Below, piece after piece: positions 25,761 to 37,227 of a DNA stretch of 64,000 bases. A model generated the notes under the pieces. The model did not search any database. It was not told the DNA's origin and was given only the letters and a program-made list of their open reading frames with translations. Position 1 is the first letter of the stretch, and every line of letters starts with the position of its first letter. Source of the DNA: Rosa chinensis. Taxonomy: Eukaryota > Streptophyta > Magnoliopsida > Rosales > Rosaceae. The stretch spans positions 27,410,289 to 27,474,288 of the forward strand of contig NC_037091.1 of assembly GCF_002994745.2 (NCBI RefSeq), in the 5' to 3' direction. The translations under genes and the position numbers were made by a program.

Positions 25761-26572
25761 TTGTTTATTTTCAGTTTTGAGCATCAACACTATGTTCAGG
25801 TGAATGGTAGTAACTACAGGAAGTGGAGGACTGACCTAGACCTTTATTTGCTTGACCAAAGTGTGGACTGGTGCTTAACTGTGGATGAACCTGTAGTAAC
25901 CAATGAGAGTACAGACCAAGAAAAGGAACTTCACAAAGATTGGGCCAGGGCAAATAGAATCTGTAGATTGTCCACTATGAAAACTTTGTCTGACATAGTG
26001 AGGGGTGCCATTCCTGACAAAGCCTTGGCTTCTGAGTACCTTCAAAGCATAGCTGAGAAGTTCACTACTAATGAAAAAATAGAGGCTAGTATGCTGCTAG
26101 ACAAACTGACCAGCATGAAGTTTAGCATGAATCAGAACATGAGAGAGCACCTTATGGAGATGATGAACATTTCAGGTCAGCTAGCCAACCTTGACATGAG
26201 AGTAGATGAGGGGTTCTTTATTCAGCTTGCCTTCAAATCCCTACCTAACCAGCACTTTGAGAGTCTGAAAACCACCTACAACACTCAGAAGGATAAGTGG
26301 AACCTAAATGAATTAATTGCAGTTTGTGTGCTCTTCATGAGAGGATTAAGAAAGGGAAAAAGGTGACTGTGAATTTGGTTGCTAAATCTAAGTGGAAAAA
26401 GGGAAAGTCTGGGAATGAGTCTAAGGCAAATCACCACATGCATAAGAAACCAGAAAACCTGGAAAAGAAGAAGGGGAGCTTCAAATGTTTTTTCTGCAAG
26501 AGAAAGGGTCACATGAAGAGAGACTGTGAGGCCTATAAGGCCTGGAAGGTAAGTAAGGAGGTAACAAATTAG
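25761..26572 (+). pseudogene. Copia gag (UBN2-type) with zinc knuckle, frameshifted
   Basis: Gag packages element RNA. The first frame (25761-26366) has the capsid-like region: NYRKWRTDLDLYLL, IPDKALASEYLQ, MLLDKLTSMKF, FKSLPNQHFESLKTTYN. A frameshift near 26320-26330 moves the reading to the frame of 26324-26572, which carries a basic stretch and the CCHC knuckle CFFCKRKGHMKRDC near 26485. The start codon is uncertain; the first ATG in frame is at 25761, but family members usually have a few more residues before the W of the YRKW block. The gag frame ends with a stop at 26570. Confidence 0.88.
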
Positions 26573-28250
26573 TTTTTTCCATTGAAGTTAATTTAGTTAA
26601 CACTAGTTCTAGTTGTTGGTGTTTTGATACAGCCTCACCTATCCATATTACAAATTCCTTGCAGGGGTTCCAAAGCCAGAGGCAGCCAAGGCCAAATGAA
26701 GTCAATATCCATGTAGGAAATGGGATGAGGGTAGCTATCAAGGCAGTTGGGACAGTGAAGCTAGAGTTTAGGCCTGGTGTTTTCTATTATTTAGAAGATG
26801 TTTATTATATTCCTTCGATGAGAAGGAATCTCATTTCAGTTAGTGTTTTGGTCAAGAAACAATTCAATTTTTTAGTAGATTTTTTGGAATAAAAATTACC
26901 CTCAGATCCCAATTTGTTGGACATGCTTCTTTTATTAATGATTACTGGGTGCTTCCTGCTTCATCTTCTATTGCATCTTCGACTTCTAAACAAGTGCTTT
27001 TGCTTGAAAATGTGAATGGTGTGGTTGATTCTTGTATTGATTCTGCTACGGTGATTGGTTCTAAAAGAAAGTTTTCAGAAAATTCTCCTTATTATTTGTG
27101 GCACAGACGGTTAGGCCATGTTTCTAAAGAGAGACTGCTTCTTCTAGTTAATCAGGGAATTCTTCCTAAACTTGATTTCTCAGACTTGACTGATTGCATT
27201 GTGTTAAGGGCAAGTATGCCAAACAGAAAAAGAAAACAGCAACTAGAAGCACAAGTGTGTTGCTACTAGTTCACACAGACATTTGTGGACCTTTTGCGAC
27301 TTAGACTTTATGTGGTAATAAATACTTTATCACATTCATAGATGACTATACAAGATTCTGCTATGTTTATCTCATCTCAGAAAAAGCACAAGCCTTAAAG
27401 AAATTTAAGATTTATAAAGTTGAAGTAGAGAAAGAGTTGAACACAATCATTAAAACAGTCAAATCAGATAGAGGGGGTGAGTTATACAGGAGGTACACTG
27501 AGCTTGGCCAGCACAAAGGGCCTTTTGCCTTGTTTCTACAAGAACAAGGCATCCAGGCCCATTACACTAAACCTGGAACTCCCGAGCAAAATGGGGTTGC
27601 AGAGAGAAGAAACAGGACTTTTATGAATATGGTGAGGTGCATGATGTGCACTTCAGGTCTTCCTAGGATGTCGTGGGGAGAGGCACTCTAAACAGCCAAT
27701 TATTTGACCAACATGACACCCATCAAAGCAGTGAGCAAAACACCTTTTGAGCTTTGGAAAAACATAAAACCTAGTGTGTTGCATACCCATGTTTGGGGCT
27801 GCAAGGCAGAAGCCAGACCCTATAACCCTCAAGATCTAAACTTGATTCCAAGACTGTTTCTGCATATTTTATTGGCTATCCAGAGAATTCAAAAGGCTTT
27901 AAGTTCTATTGTCCTACACATACATCTAGAGTCATCAAAACCAATAAGGCAATATTCATTGATGAGGTTAACTTTACAGATAAGTTTGAGGATTTTGAGT
28001 TTGATGAATTACCTGAGATTGAGACAAATGTTGTAGATGCTCCTATTTAAGAACCTGTTGTTGTTTTATCTGATTTTGGTACTCAATCTGCACCTGTAAC
28101 TCAAAACCATGCTCAAACTGATGTTGTGGCTGCACCATTAGTTCAAGAACCAACAAATGCACAACCACCACCACAACCTGTTCTTAGAAGATCAGCTTTA
28201 GCTGCAGATTTTCAGATTTATTTATAGGAGCCAGATTTTGACATTGGTGA
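26573..28250 (+). pseudogene. Copia protease and integrase relic
   Basis: At about 26605-26665 a protease site reads CWCFDTASPIHITNS, with D-T-A-S where the active motif is normally D-S/T-G-A. The pre-integrase zinc region follows at 27085-27130 (LWHRRLGHVSKERL). Integrase residues are visible as HTDICGPF near 27277, KSDRGGE near 27467 and PEQNGVAERRNRTF near 27580, giving the D, D and E. There are breaks: a stop right after CGPFAT near 27302, a stop after SWGEAL at 27689-27691, and a frame change between 27840 and 28036. Confidence 0.85.
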
Positions 28251-29841
28251 GATTAATGTTCCCATAACTTTCAAACAGGCAATTGAAAGTGAAAGATCTC
28301 ACCAATGGGAGGAGGCAATGGTCTCTGAGCTAAAGTCCATGCATATTAACAAGGTGTGGATGCTTGTTGAGTTGCCAGAAAATCATAAGGCCATAGGTTG
28401 TAAATGGGTATTTAAAACCAAAACCCAATCTGATGGAAGTATAGAGAGGTTTAAAGCCAGGCGAGTGGCTAAAGGCTTCACATAGCAAGAAGGCATTGAC
28501 TTTAACGAAACATTTTCTCCTATTTCAACAAATGATGCTTTTAGAGTTGTCATGGCCTTAGTTGCTCATTATGACATGGAGCTGCACCAAATGGATGTCA
28601 AGACAGCTTTCTTGAATGGTGAGCTTGAGGAAGAGATTTACATGAAGCAACCTGAGGGCTTCATTGAACTTGGAACTGAAAAGTTAGTGTGTAAGTTGAA
28701 TAGATCCATCTATGGTTTGAAACAGGCTTCAAGGCAGTGGTACTTGAAGTTTGATGCAGTGGTCAGTAATTTTGGCTTTAAAGAAAATCAGGTGGATGAG
28801 TGTGTGTACATGAAGACAAAAGGGAAAATTTTTATTTTTCTAATATTGTACGTTAATGACATTCTGGTTGCTAGTACCAGTTTGAAGTTGTTGAAAGCTA
28901 CTAAGGATTTCTTGTCAAAGAAACTTGACATGAAAGATTTAGGTGAGGCTAGCTATGTCTTGGGGATTGAGATCAAGAGGGATAGAACAAAGTATTTGTT
29001 GGGGCCGTCACAACAAGGTTATATTAATAAGGTTCTGAAGAGATTTGACATGTAGAGTTATGCAAATGGAGAGGTTCCCATGTCAAAGGGTGACAAATTG
29101 ACTAAGGAACAATGCCCTCAAAATGAGATTGAAAGAGAGAATATGAAGACTAAGCCTTATGCACAGCTTGTAGGTAGTTTGATGTATGCACAAGTGTGCA
29201 CTAGACCTGACCTAGCCTATGCAGTAGGCATTTTGTCAAGATTTCAGTCCAATCCAGGCCCTGAGCATTGGATAGCAGGCAAGAAGATTTTGAGGTACCT
29301 TCAGAGAACAAAAGACCATCTGTTAGTGTATAGAAGAGTCAAGGAACTTGAGGTTGTAGGCTACTGTGATCCAGATTTTTCCAGTCACTTTCCTTCCTCC
29401 AAAAAGTCTACCTCAGGTTATGTTTTCACACTTGCAGGAGGAGCCATTGCTTGGAGAAGTGTCAAGCAAACCTTGATTGTCACTTCTACAATGCAGGCTG
29501 ATTTTATAGCTATTTATGAGGCTGTTTGTGAAGGACTTTGGTTGAAAAAAATTCTGGTTCAAACCAAGGCAGTTGATAGCATTGTTTCAAAACCTTTGAA
29601 ATTTTACTGCGACAATTCAGTTGTATTGTTCTTTACCAGGAACAATAAGAGGTCTACTAACTCCAAACACATAGACTTTAAATATTACAGTGTGAAAGAA
29701 AGAGTCAAGCATAGGGAAATTGAAGTTTTGAAGGTTGGTACTGATTTTCAGTTGGCTGATCCCTTTACAAAGGCCATGATAGTGGCTGCTTTCAAGCAAC
29801 ATGCTACTGAAATTGGCATTTTGTCAAACTTGGATGCTTGA
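28251..29841 (+). pseudogene. Copia reverse transcriptase and RNase H relic
   Basis: Reverse transcriptase begins with FKQAIESERSHQWEEAM near 28270, then CKWVFKTK, FKARRVAKGFT-stop (28484), VMALVAHYDMELHQMDVKT, FLNGELEEEIYMKQPEGF and YGLKQASRQWY. The catalytic box reads YVNDIL near 28852 in place of YVDD, so one metal-binding aspartate is lost. A stop at 29053-29055 separates the RNase H part (29080-29841): VGSLMYAQVCTRPDLAYAVG, GYCDPDFSS, STSGYVFTLAGGAIAW, TMQADFIA (usually MEAE), YCDNS and NSKHIDFKYY. The product would be inactive even if read through. Confidence 0.9.
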
Positions 29842-30468
29842 GATCAGTGGAAGTGCCTTGTTTTTGAATAAGATAGTTTGTTTTAGCATTGTCTTATTTC
29901 GAAACCATTCCTTTATTTTTTGGAATTTTCTCATTGTAATGAATTATAAGTTTGATTGAGAATTTTTGGAATTGCATGAAATTGAATTTTCAGTTTTGAG
30001 TTGCAGCTCTACATATTGTTTTACATATTGAGATTCATATTTTGGTTAGTTGAATATGATATGGCTGCTGTAGCTTTTGTTATGTTATATTGCTGCAATA
30101 TGCACCTATTCTATTTTATTTGCAGGTCATTAAAGTGAGTACATGAAGAAAATTTTCAGGCAGAAAGTTCATGCATACAGAACCCAAAAAGAAGACTATC
30201 TTGCATTAATGTTAAATCTTTAGAATGATCAGGTAACTTTTGCAAGTTCTGATATCTTCAATGATTCATGTGGGGTGTGAAAATGATACAAGTAGTTTTG
30301 CAACTGCTATGCCTTCATTAACACAGCTTGTTTCTTAATTCTGTATCATTCTAGCATTTTGACAGATCATGTTATTAGCCTATTAATTGTTGTTTATCTC
30401 AATGCGCAATAAAGAACTGTTATTACACCTAAATCCATATGACTTCTTGTTATAGAAACTATTTCCAG

Positions 30469-30482
30469 TCCAAGTAGGAGAA
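30469..30482 (+). other. Polypurine tract of the Copia element
   Basis: The purine-rich stretch CAAGTAGGAGAA lies directly before the 3' LTR start at 30483, where plus-strand DNA synthesis of an LTR element is primed. Confidence 0.75.
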
Positions 30483-33048
30483 TGTTAGAGTGGACTGAAG
30501 ATAGTTTCATTAAGCATAACAACTGTTGTATTAAAGTAGGACATTCAACAAGAGATAGACAATTTAATTTAAACTTGGTAATATTTATCTAAGCATTCTG
30601 ATTAGATAAATACAAGAGGCTAATGTAGTTATCTGATCAGACTAATATTTTCTATGTTTTTAGTGCATTTCTCTCTACATTTTGCTTAGTTATTCTCTTA
30701 ACAATATCATTTCTGACTTAGTTTTGTGTTTTTAGATACATTTGAGCTCCAAACGCATGAAATGAGCTAAGAAGAGCTAGAAATGATGAAAATCAAGGCA
30801 AGGAGGAAATGTGGTGCAGAAATGACAAAGAAATGGAGAAATGAAGCTTTCCCAGTTCTACTAGGAGAAGGAATCCCAGTTGAAGTAGGAATCCTAATGC
30901 AACTAGAAGTGAGCTCGGAAAAATGATGTTCGGAAATGAGAAATGACAGAGTCCTAGTTGGACTAGGAAACCTGCTCATAGTAGGAGTCCTGGTGGTGCT
31001 AGGAGATGTTGTATCCTGAAGATGACTCAAGATAGTTCAAGAATGTTCTAGAATAAAGAAGGAATTTCGGCAATATGAAGATTAATTTCGAATTGGCCCA
31101 TTTTGGGAGAGTTTGGCCCGAAGTTTGAAGCATGTGGCTTGCACATGATGCTCTAGATCCTTCTTGAAGTTTTGGAGGAGTCCATGGCCCATTCTGCATG
31201 CTTATGCCATGAGAATTACAAGGAATTACTAGAAGATTTCGGCAAAAGATATTATGGGATATTATTGGATTTTCTTGGGATTTTATGAGAGAAAATAGAG
31301 GAATAATAATTGATTTATGACTCTATATACAAGGAGGCCGAATTCAAGTCTACATACATGGAAGATTTCGGCCAAAGAAAGGTTACTTGCTCTCTAATTC
31401 ATATGCAATTTTCTTATTGGTCGAAGTGATGTAATTCAAGAGAAATTCAAGGGAACTCTAGCCCTTGCCGTTCACTATATAAAGAGAGGTTGTGAAGACA
31501 TTTGGGACACCACAAAAATTCAGAATCAAAATACACAAACACTCCCCTTTCTCTTCCAAGTTTCAGCAACTTCAAGAAATCCAAAGTTCAAGGCCATGAA
31601 GCATCCATTCATCCATTCAAGCATCCTTGCCGTAGCTCTCATCCATTCCACCACCTTTTGAAGCTTCTTGCGTTCTTGAAGATCAAAAAGTGTAACCATG
31701 GAACTCACTTATGTTTTCGGTTTTGTATGAGAATTCTATTTCGGGTTTTATGGAACTTGCGATTTTATTTTCTGTTTTGGATTGGTGATTTGCGATTACT
31801 TGTGTTGATGAAAGATTGAATTTAGTTATGTGATTTCCAAATACTATGAAGCATGAATTTGGTTTTAGGTTTTCAAAAGATAAATTGCGATTTCATTATA
31901 TGCTTGCATGATTGTTAATTTCGAACTTCAATCTCATGTTTTATGTGTTAATTGATCTTTGGATGCATACTTAGGTTGATGAACATGTAATTGAATCCAT
32001 ATTAAGGTGCTAGCGTTCTAGGCTTTAATAATTTCGGTGGAAAACCTAAAAATACTTAGGTGAATTAACAATGAGTTTTGCATGCTTGATTAGCGTTATA
32101 ACTTGTGTTCTTGACTTGAATTGATCAAACTTCCATGATTCTTAATGCATTGAAAGTGTTTTTGTTAGTGATTAGCTACCACTAGTGATTGCATGATTAA
32201 TAGGGTTAACTGTGGTGCATTAATCTAGTTAATTTAATTAAGGGAAGTAAAAAGAACTTTGTATGCATTCATCTTTGTTCTTGATTGATTCTATGCTTAA
32301 ACATATTTTGATTCGTGATTTAATGTTTGAAACCTTGCCAACATGTTAGTAGTAGTTAATTACATATAATTTTCGTTCCATTCATTTAATTTCAATTTGA
32401 TTCTTGGTTTTGATGAATACTTAGTTGTTAGATAAAATAAATCCTAAATCCCCTTATTTATATTTTTCATAAATAATGTGTGTGTGTATATATATTCTTT
32501 CATTTGTTTTACTAACGTTTTATTTTTCAGGAAGTAATTAGGCCCTAATCCCCGGTTGAGAACGATCCCTACTTATTCTTACTACATTGATAGGGTTTTA
32601 AATTGACAATCAAATTGAGCGTATCATTATCTTATATATCAAGATAACAGAAGATATGCATATGCAGTAGAGTTGGATTGAAACTCTAACTCCTTGATGG
32701 GACTGAGCTTAGAGTGATCCACTTCTCTGTATAAATAGAAGTCCCTGTGTTCACTCAATACACGCTGAAAATACAGCAGCAATACCATCTAGCTTTTCAG
32801 ATATTGAGTGCTTCACAGAAGGCTTTTATTGAGTTCCTCATTCTAGCTCCTGCCATCATTTCCAGCCGCACTCTGCTCATTTTCAGATGGCTATCCAAGC
32901 AACTGAAAAAGGTTGGTTTTCCAAGTCTCCTTGTCATGCTTATGTCGATGTGTATCTGATATGTTCTGGTGTATGCTCATTGATATGTAAATGACGTATT
33001 TAAATGTATTTATGATGTTAATGATTGATTGTTTATTTTGTGGCAACA
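30483..33048 (+). mobile_element. 3' LTR of the Copia element, split by a solo LTR
   Basis: It starts TGTTAGAG at 30483 and ends GGCAACA at 33048. With the passenger at 30634-32626 and its TSD removed it is 568 bases, exactly the 5' LTR length. The plus-strand stretch from 32627 to the end matches 21864-22285. Confidence 0.95.
30634..32626 (+). mobile_element. Solo LTR nested in the Copia 3' LTR
   Basis: It runs from TGATCAGACTAATATTT to GAGCGTATCA, 1993 bases, flanked by TTATC at 30629-30633 and 32627-32631. It shares the 3' end (CCCCGGTTGAGAACGATCC, GCGTATCA) with the TGATAGGAGC family but has a different 5' part, so it is a separate subfamily. A TATA box (CTATATAAAG) lies near 31476. The intact 5' Copia LTR gives the empty-site sequence (GTTATCTTATATATC). 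Confidence 0.94.
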
Positions 33049-33053
33049 GATAA

Positions 33054-33278
33054 TTCAAATAACCTAATGAGAAACTATTAAATATTAAATTCTTATCGAT
33101 GATCAAACAATCAAAACTTGTCAAATAAGTTATAGCAACAGATTCCACTCACTTAGCACTACTTAACGATCGTAAATTCTCAGAATAAAGCGGTAGCACG
33201 AGCCCTCACCCGCCACCACAAACTGCAACACTTGGGTCCCACGCGCCACCGCCTCAACTCAAAATTGGGAGTCGAGAC
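33054..33278. other. Short stretch of original intergenic DNA
   Basis: It lies between the Copia TSD and the next LTR TSD. It joins to 38818-38855 and then 41165 once insertions are removed. No coding signal is seen. Confidence 0.5.
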
Positions 33279-36255
33279 TGTTAGGTCCATAATTACCTAA
33301 TAATTATTCCCCTAATCGTGCACTTTTGCTTAACCTTTGTGTTTATTTATATTTATTTATTATATTTTCCTTATCATGCTTGAAAATGATGGAGAAGCTT
33401 GGAAATGCACTAAAAAGTTAATCTTAGCAAATTTTCCTACTCCGTCTAGGATAAACCGAGCTAGACAAGGAAAGAGGGCCAACTACCTAATCAAACGAAC
33501 TCCAAATGAGTTGAAACTTTTCAAATCTATTATAGACATCCAAAGGATCATTTTGTAAGAGTTCAAGAGCTAGTTCGGAGTGGAAGGCCATCAAAAGATC
33601 AGTCCAATTTTCTGACTAAAAGACGAAAACTACAAAACCAGACCTGTAGGGATTCCGGCAGCATTTTCGGCCACACCATTGTGAACTAAGCTCTGAAATT
33701 TTACTAAGATGATCTACACTCATGGAGGGACATTTAGTATGAAGAAGTTAATGACAAATTTAGAAGTCTTGGTGGAGATCAAAATGAAGGAAGAAAGTGC
33801 TCAAACGGACGAAAAATAAGTCAACGGAGGTCAATGCCGGATTCCGGACATTTCCGGCCAAGTTGGCCGGCTAAGACCATGTGTGGAGGACAAGGAAGAT
33901 TAGACTAGGGTTAGAGACTTTAGGTGGGAAGACTTTAGGTCTAGGTTATTTTGAAATTCAAAATTTGAAATATGACAAGTAGTCTCATTCTTACATCTTA
34001 CACATTTGTCTCCTATTTATTATCTTGTTCCCTTACACAATGACCCTTCTACCTTTACTTTTTCTCCTCCACCAAAATATTTATGGGCTTTCTAGGTCAT
34101 TTCTATGTGGAGTTAAAGACTAGATCCACATTTTGTGCTTACACATTTGTCAATCACATCTAACCCTTTATTTCCTTTGATCTCCAACATCCATTCATCA
34201 CTTTTGGCCTATAAAAAAACTCCCTCCCCTCATTTGGATGTTTTTACACGTATTCCTTCATCCATTTCATCTCTTTTCTCTTTCCATTTCCTCTCCATTT
34301 TCCGTAGTTCTTCATCATGTAGTTTATAGTTCCAAGCTTTTGTGTAGAGCAAAGTGTATAGCTTCTTGGGGTTTTATTCTAAAATCGAAGAGTCCATACA
34401 TCATTGATCAATCACACCTTAGTTTCGTCATCTCAAACCTTTGTTCTTCAAGTTTCTAAGAGTTTTGTGGATTTTATGGCAATTTGGATTTGAAAGAACC
34501 GAAATTTCCATACTTTGAAGCATATCTGACTAGTTTTGCATCAAGGGGAGCTAGTTTGGTAACCAACCACTTTCTCTACTCTTCCTCACTTTTGCTTGAT
34601 GTTATTATGTTTATGGGTTTGATGTATGTAACTATAGGTCGTGAGTAGAATAAATTTGGGGCTAGGCCTTAGCCCTAGCCAAACTTATGTATAAAATAAT
34701 GTGATGCCATGTTTTTGGTGAATATGCATGTTTTGAATCCTTTAGCTACTTTACTTTAATGGTTTCTTACATGTGTTTTTGGATTTGTCACCTAGAAGCA
34801 TGTTGTAGGAATTAATGAAATCGGAAACTTAAGCTTGACAATCTTTTGTAATCGAGAAGCAGGTGTAGCTAGCTAATATGGTGATGTCTAGCATACTCTT
34901 ACGGGAAGAACTAGATTGCTTGGGTTCCTTACCTTAAAATTATTGCTTGGTGTCATGAGTTTAAGAGTCAAGAGGCTTTAGGCTTTACGGCAACAAAGCC
35001 CTTTTTTGTTTTAGCGAATGTAAATGGAACTAAAGTTGTGTGTTAGGTCCATAATTACCTAGTAATTATTCCCCTAATCTTGCACTTTTGCTTAACCTTT
35101 ATGTTTATTTATATATATTTATTATGTTTTCCTTATCATGCTAGGAAATGATGGAGAAGCTTGGAAATGCACTAAAAAGTCAATCTTAGAACATTTTCCT
35201 ACTCCGGCTAGGAGAAACCGAGCTAGACAAGGAAGGAAGAGCGGTAGACTGATCAAATGAACTCCGAATGAGTTGAAACTTTCCAGATCCATTTGAAACA
35301 TCCTAAGGATCATTTTTTATGAAGAGTGTAAGAGCTATTTTGGAGTGGAAGGCCTTCAAAAGATCGGTCCAATTTTCCGCACTAGAAGACAAAAACTTCA
35401 AAACCGGACCTGTACTGATTCCGGCAGCATTTCCTGGTAAATCACGAAGAATTAAGCTCTCAAATTTTACCAAGATGATCTACACTCATGGAGGAACATT
35501 TGGTATGAAGAAGTCAAAGGCCAATTCTGAACTCTCAGTGGAGATTCAATTGAAGGAAGAAAGGAGAATAAAGTGCGAAAACGGACAAAAAATGGGTCAA
35601 CGGTGGTCAACGCCGGATTCCGGACATTTCCGGCAGAGTTGGTCTGCCGAGAACATGTGTGGAGGACAAGAAAGGGCTGATTAGGGTTAGAGACTTTAGG
35701 TGGGAAGACTTTAGGTATAGATTATTTTGAAATTCAAAATTTGAAAGATAACAAGTGGTCACATTCTTACACCTTACACTTTTGTCTCCCATTTATTACC
35801 TTGTTCCCCTACACAATGACCCTTCTACCATTACTTTTTCTCCTCCACCAAAATATCTATGGGCTTTCTAAGTCATTTTTATATGGAGTCAAAGACTAGA
35901 TCCATAATTTGTGCTCGCATATTTGTCAATCACATCTAGACCTTCATTTCTTTTGATCTCCACCCTTGATTTGGATTGCCCTTGGCCTTTAAATAGCCCT
36001 TTCGCTCTCCCCAAAACCGTGCATCCCCTTGGCTCTCTCATTTTGGAGCATCAAAATCTCTCTTTTCTCTAGTTTTAGGTTAGTTTTTCATACCTTGTAC
36101 ATAGTTCATTAAGTTTGTGTGAGAAATAGGTGTAGGCACTTGGGTTTCACCAAAACCGAAGTTACTACACACTCTAAATCAATCACAACACTTGCTTGCA
36201 CATATCCAAGCCCTTGAGCTTTGTAGATGTGTATGGTGTTTTGGGTTGTAAAAAC

Positions 36256-36389
36256 TAGGGCTGGGAATTTAGCCCCAAAACCCGAAACCCGGCCCGAACT
36301 GTCCGGGCCCTTTAAAAAAATTTGGCAGTTTTATAAAGCCCGGCCCGAAAACATTATTTAATGGGCCGGGCCCGGTCCTTAGAAGTCAG

Positions 36390-36420
<31 letters not shown>

Positions 36421-36732
36421 CCGAAGGCCCCAAATCATGTAAAAGTAAGGCAATTATTTTATTTTTTTTTCTAGTTTTCTCTCTCCTTCCTTCACTCTCT
36501 CTTCTTTTCTTCTCGTCCCTTCTTTCTCCAGTTCCTGTCTTCTTCTTGTTCCTCACTCCTTTTTTTTTTTTTTTCTTTTCCCTTCTCTTCCTAAGCCTCC
36601 TTCCCCATCAAATCAATGGTAGATCATTAGAGAGAATTCCTTTTAGAGAGAATTCCTAGTCTGCCTTTGTCACTCAACCCCAAAATCTGCAAAACTCCAT
36701 TGGAACAGTGGCTGTTCCATTCCATCACCCGC

Positions 36733-36772
<40 letters not shown>

Positions 36773-37227
36773 CTCTCTAGATTTTCTGTAGCTTTTCCAG
36801 GAAAATAATGCTCAAAAGGTCTGGAAGTTGATGCCAAATTTGAGTTGCACAGATTGCAAAAGTCTGGAAGCTTGATTCGATTACAAAGTTTGAGTTTGAT
36901 TTCCGAGCCTGAGCAAGAGGATCGAAGTATGAGCTTGATTCCCATCTTCCATAGACCCAGACTTGGAGCTTCGATCTGGGCAGAGCAATTTGGGTTTGGA
37001 GCAGTGGAGCTTAGATCTGCAATTTGTATCGAAGTTCATCGATCTGTTCTTTTTTTTTTTTTTTAGCCTTTTGGGCCCGAAAACCCGCAAAACCCTGCCC
37101 GGGAAAAACGGTTCGGGCTCAACTCGGTCCCAAAAATTAAAAAATATTATTTAGGCCCGGCCCAAAAATTTCGGTCCGGGTCCGGGCCCTTCAAATTTTA
37201 CACGGGTCGGGCCCATTCCCAGCCCTA
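36256..37227. mobile_element. Non-autonomous hAT element, 972 bp
   Basis: The ends are TAGGGCTGGGAAT and its exact inverse ATTCCCAGCCCTA, flanked by 8-base copies GTAAAAAC at 36248-36255 and 37228-37235. GCCCGGCCC-rich subterminal repeats are present at both ends. Inside are an A run (about 36390-36417), a (CT)n tract (about 36736-36768) and no transposase, so it must have been moved by an enzyme from elsewhere. Confidence 0.93.
36736..36768. repeat. (CT)n microsatellite
   Basis: About 16 CT units inside the non-autonomous hAT element. Confidence 0.9.

Larger units (their letters stand above)
21718..33048 (+). mobile_element. Ty1/Copia retrotransposon with both LTRs and exact TSD
   Basis: The whole element, TGTTAGAGTGGACTG to TGGCAACA, is flanked by GATAA at 21713-21717 and 33049-33053. 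It contains a 5' LTR, a primer-binding site, a leader split by a gypsy-type LTR, gag-pol relics, a polypurine tract and a 3' LTR split by a solo LTR. Removing the two passengers (2078 and 1993 bases plus their 5-base TSDs) leaves about 7.25 kb. Stops and frameshifts in gag and pol make it non-autonomous now. Confidence 0.95.

Noticed and set aside
35319..35684. 121-codon open stretch inside the nested LTR
   Set aside because: It lies in LTR body; the matching part of the outer copy (about 33560-33900) is broken by stops, and no domain is visible.
36845..37090. Open stretches inside the 972-bp hAT element
   Set aside because: They are short, run into the T run or the CT microsatellite, and resemble no protein I know.
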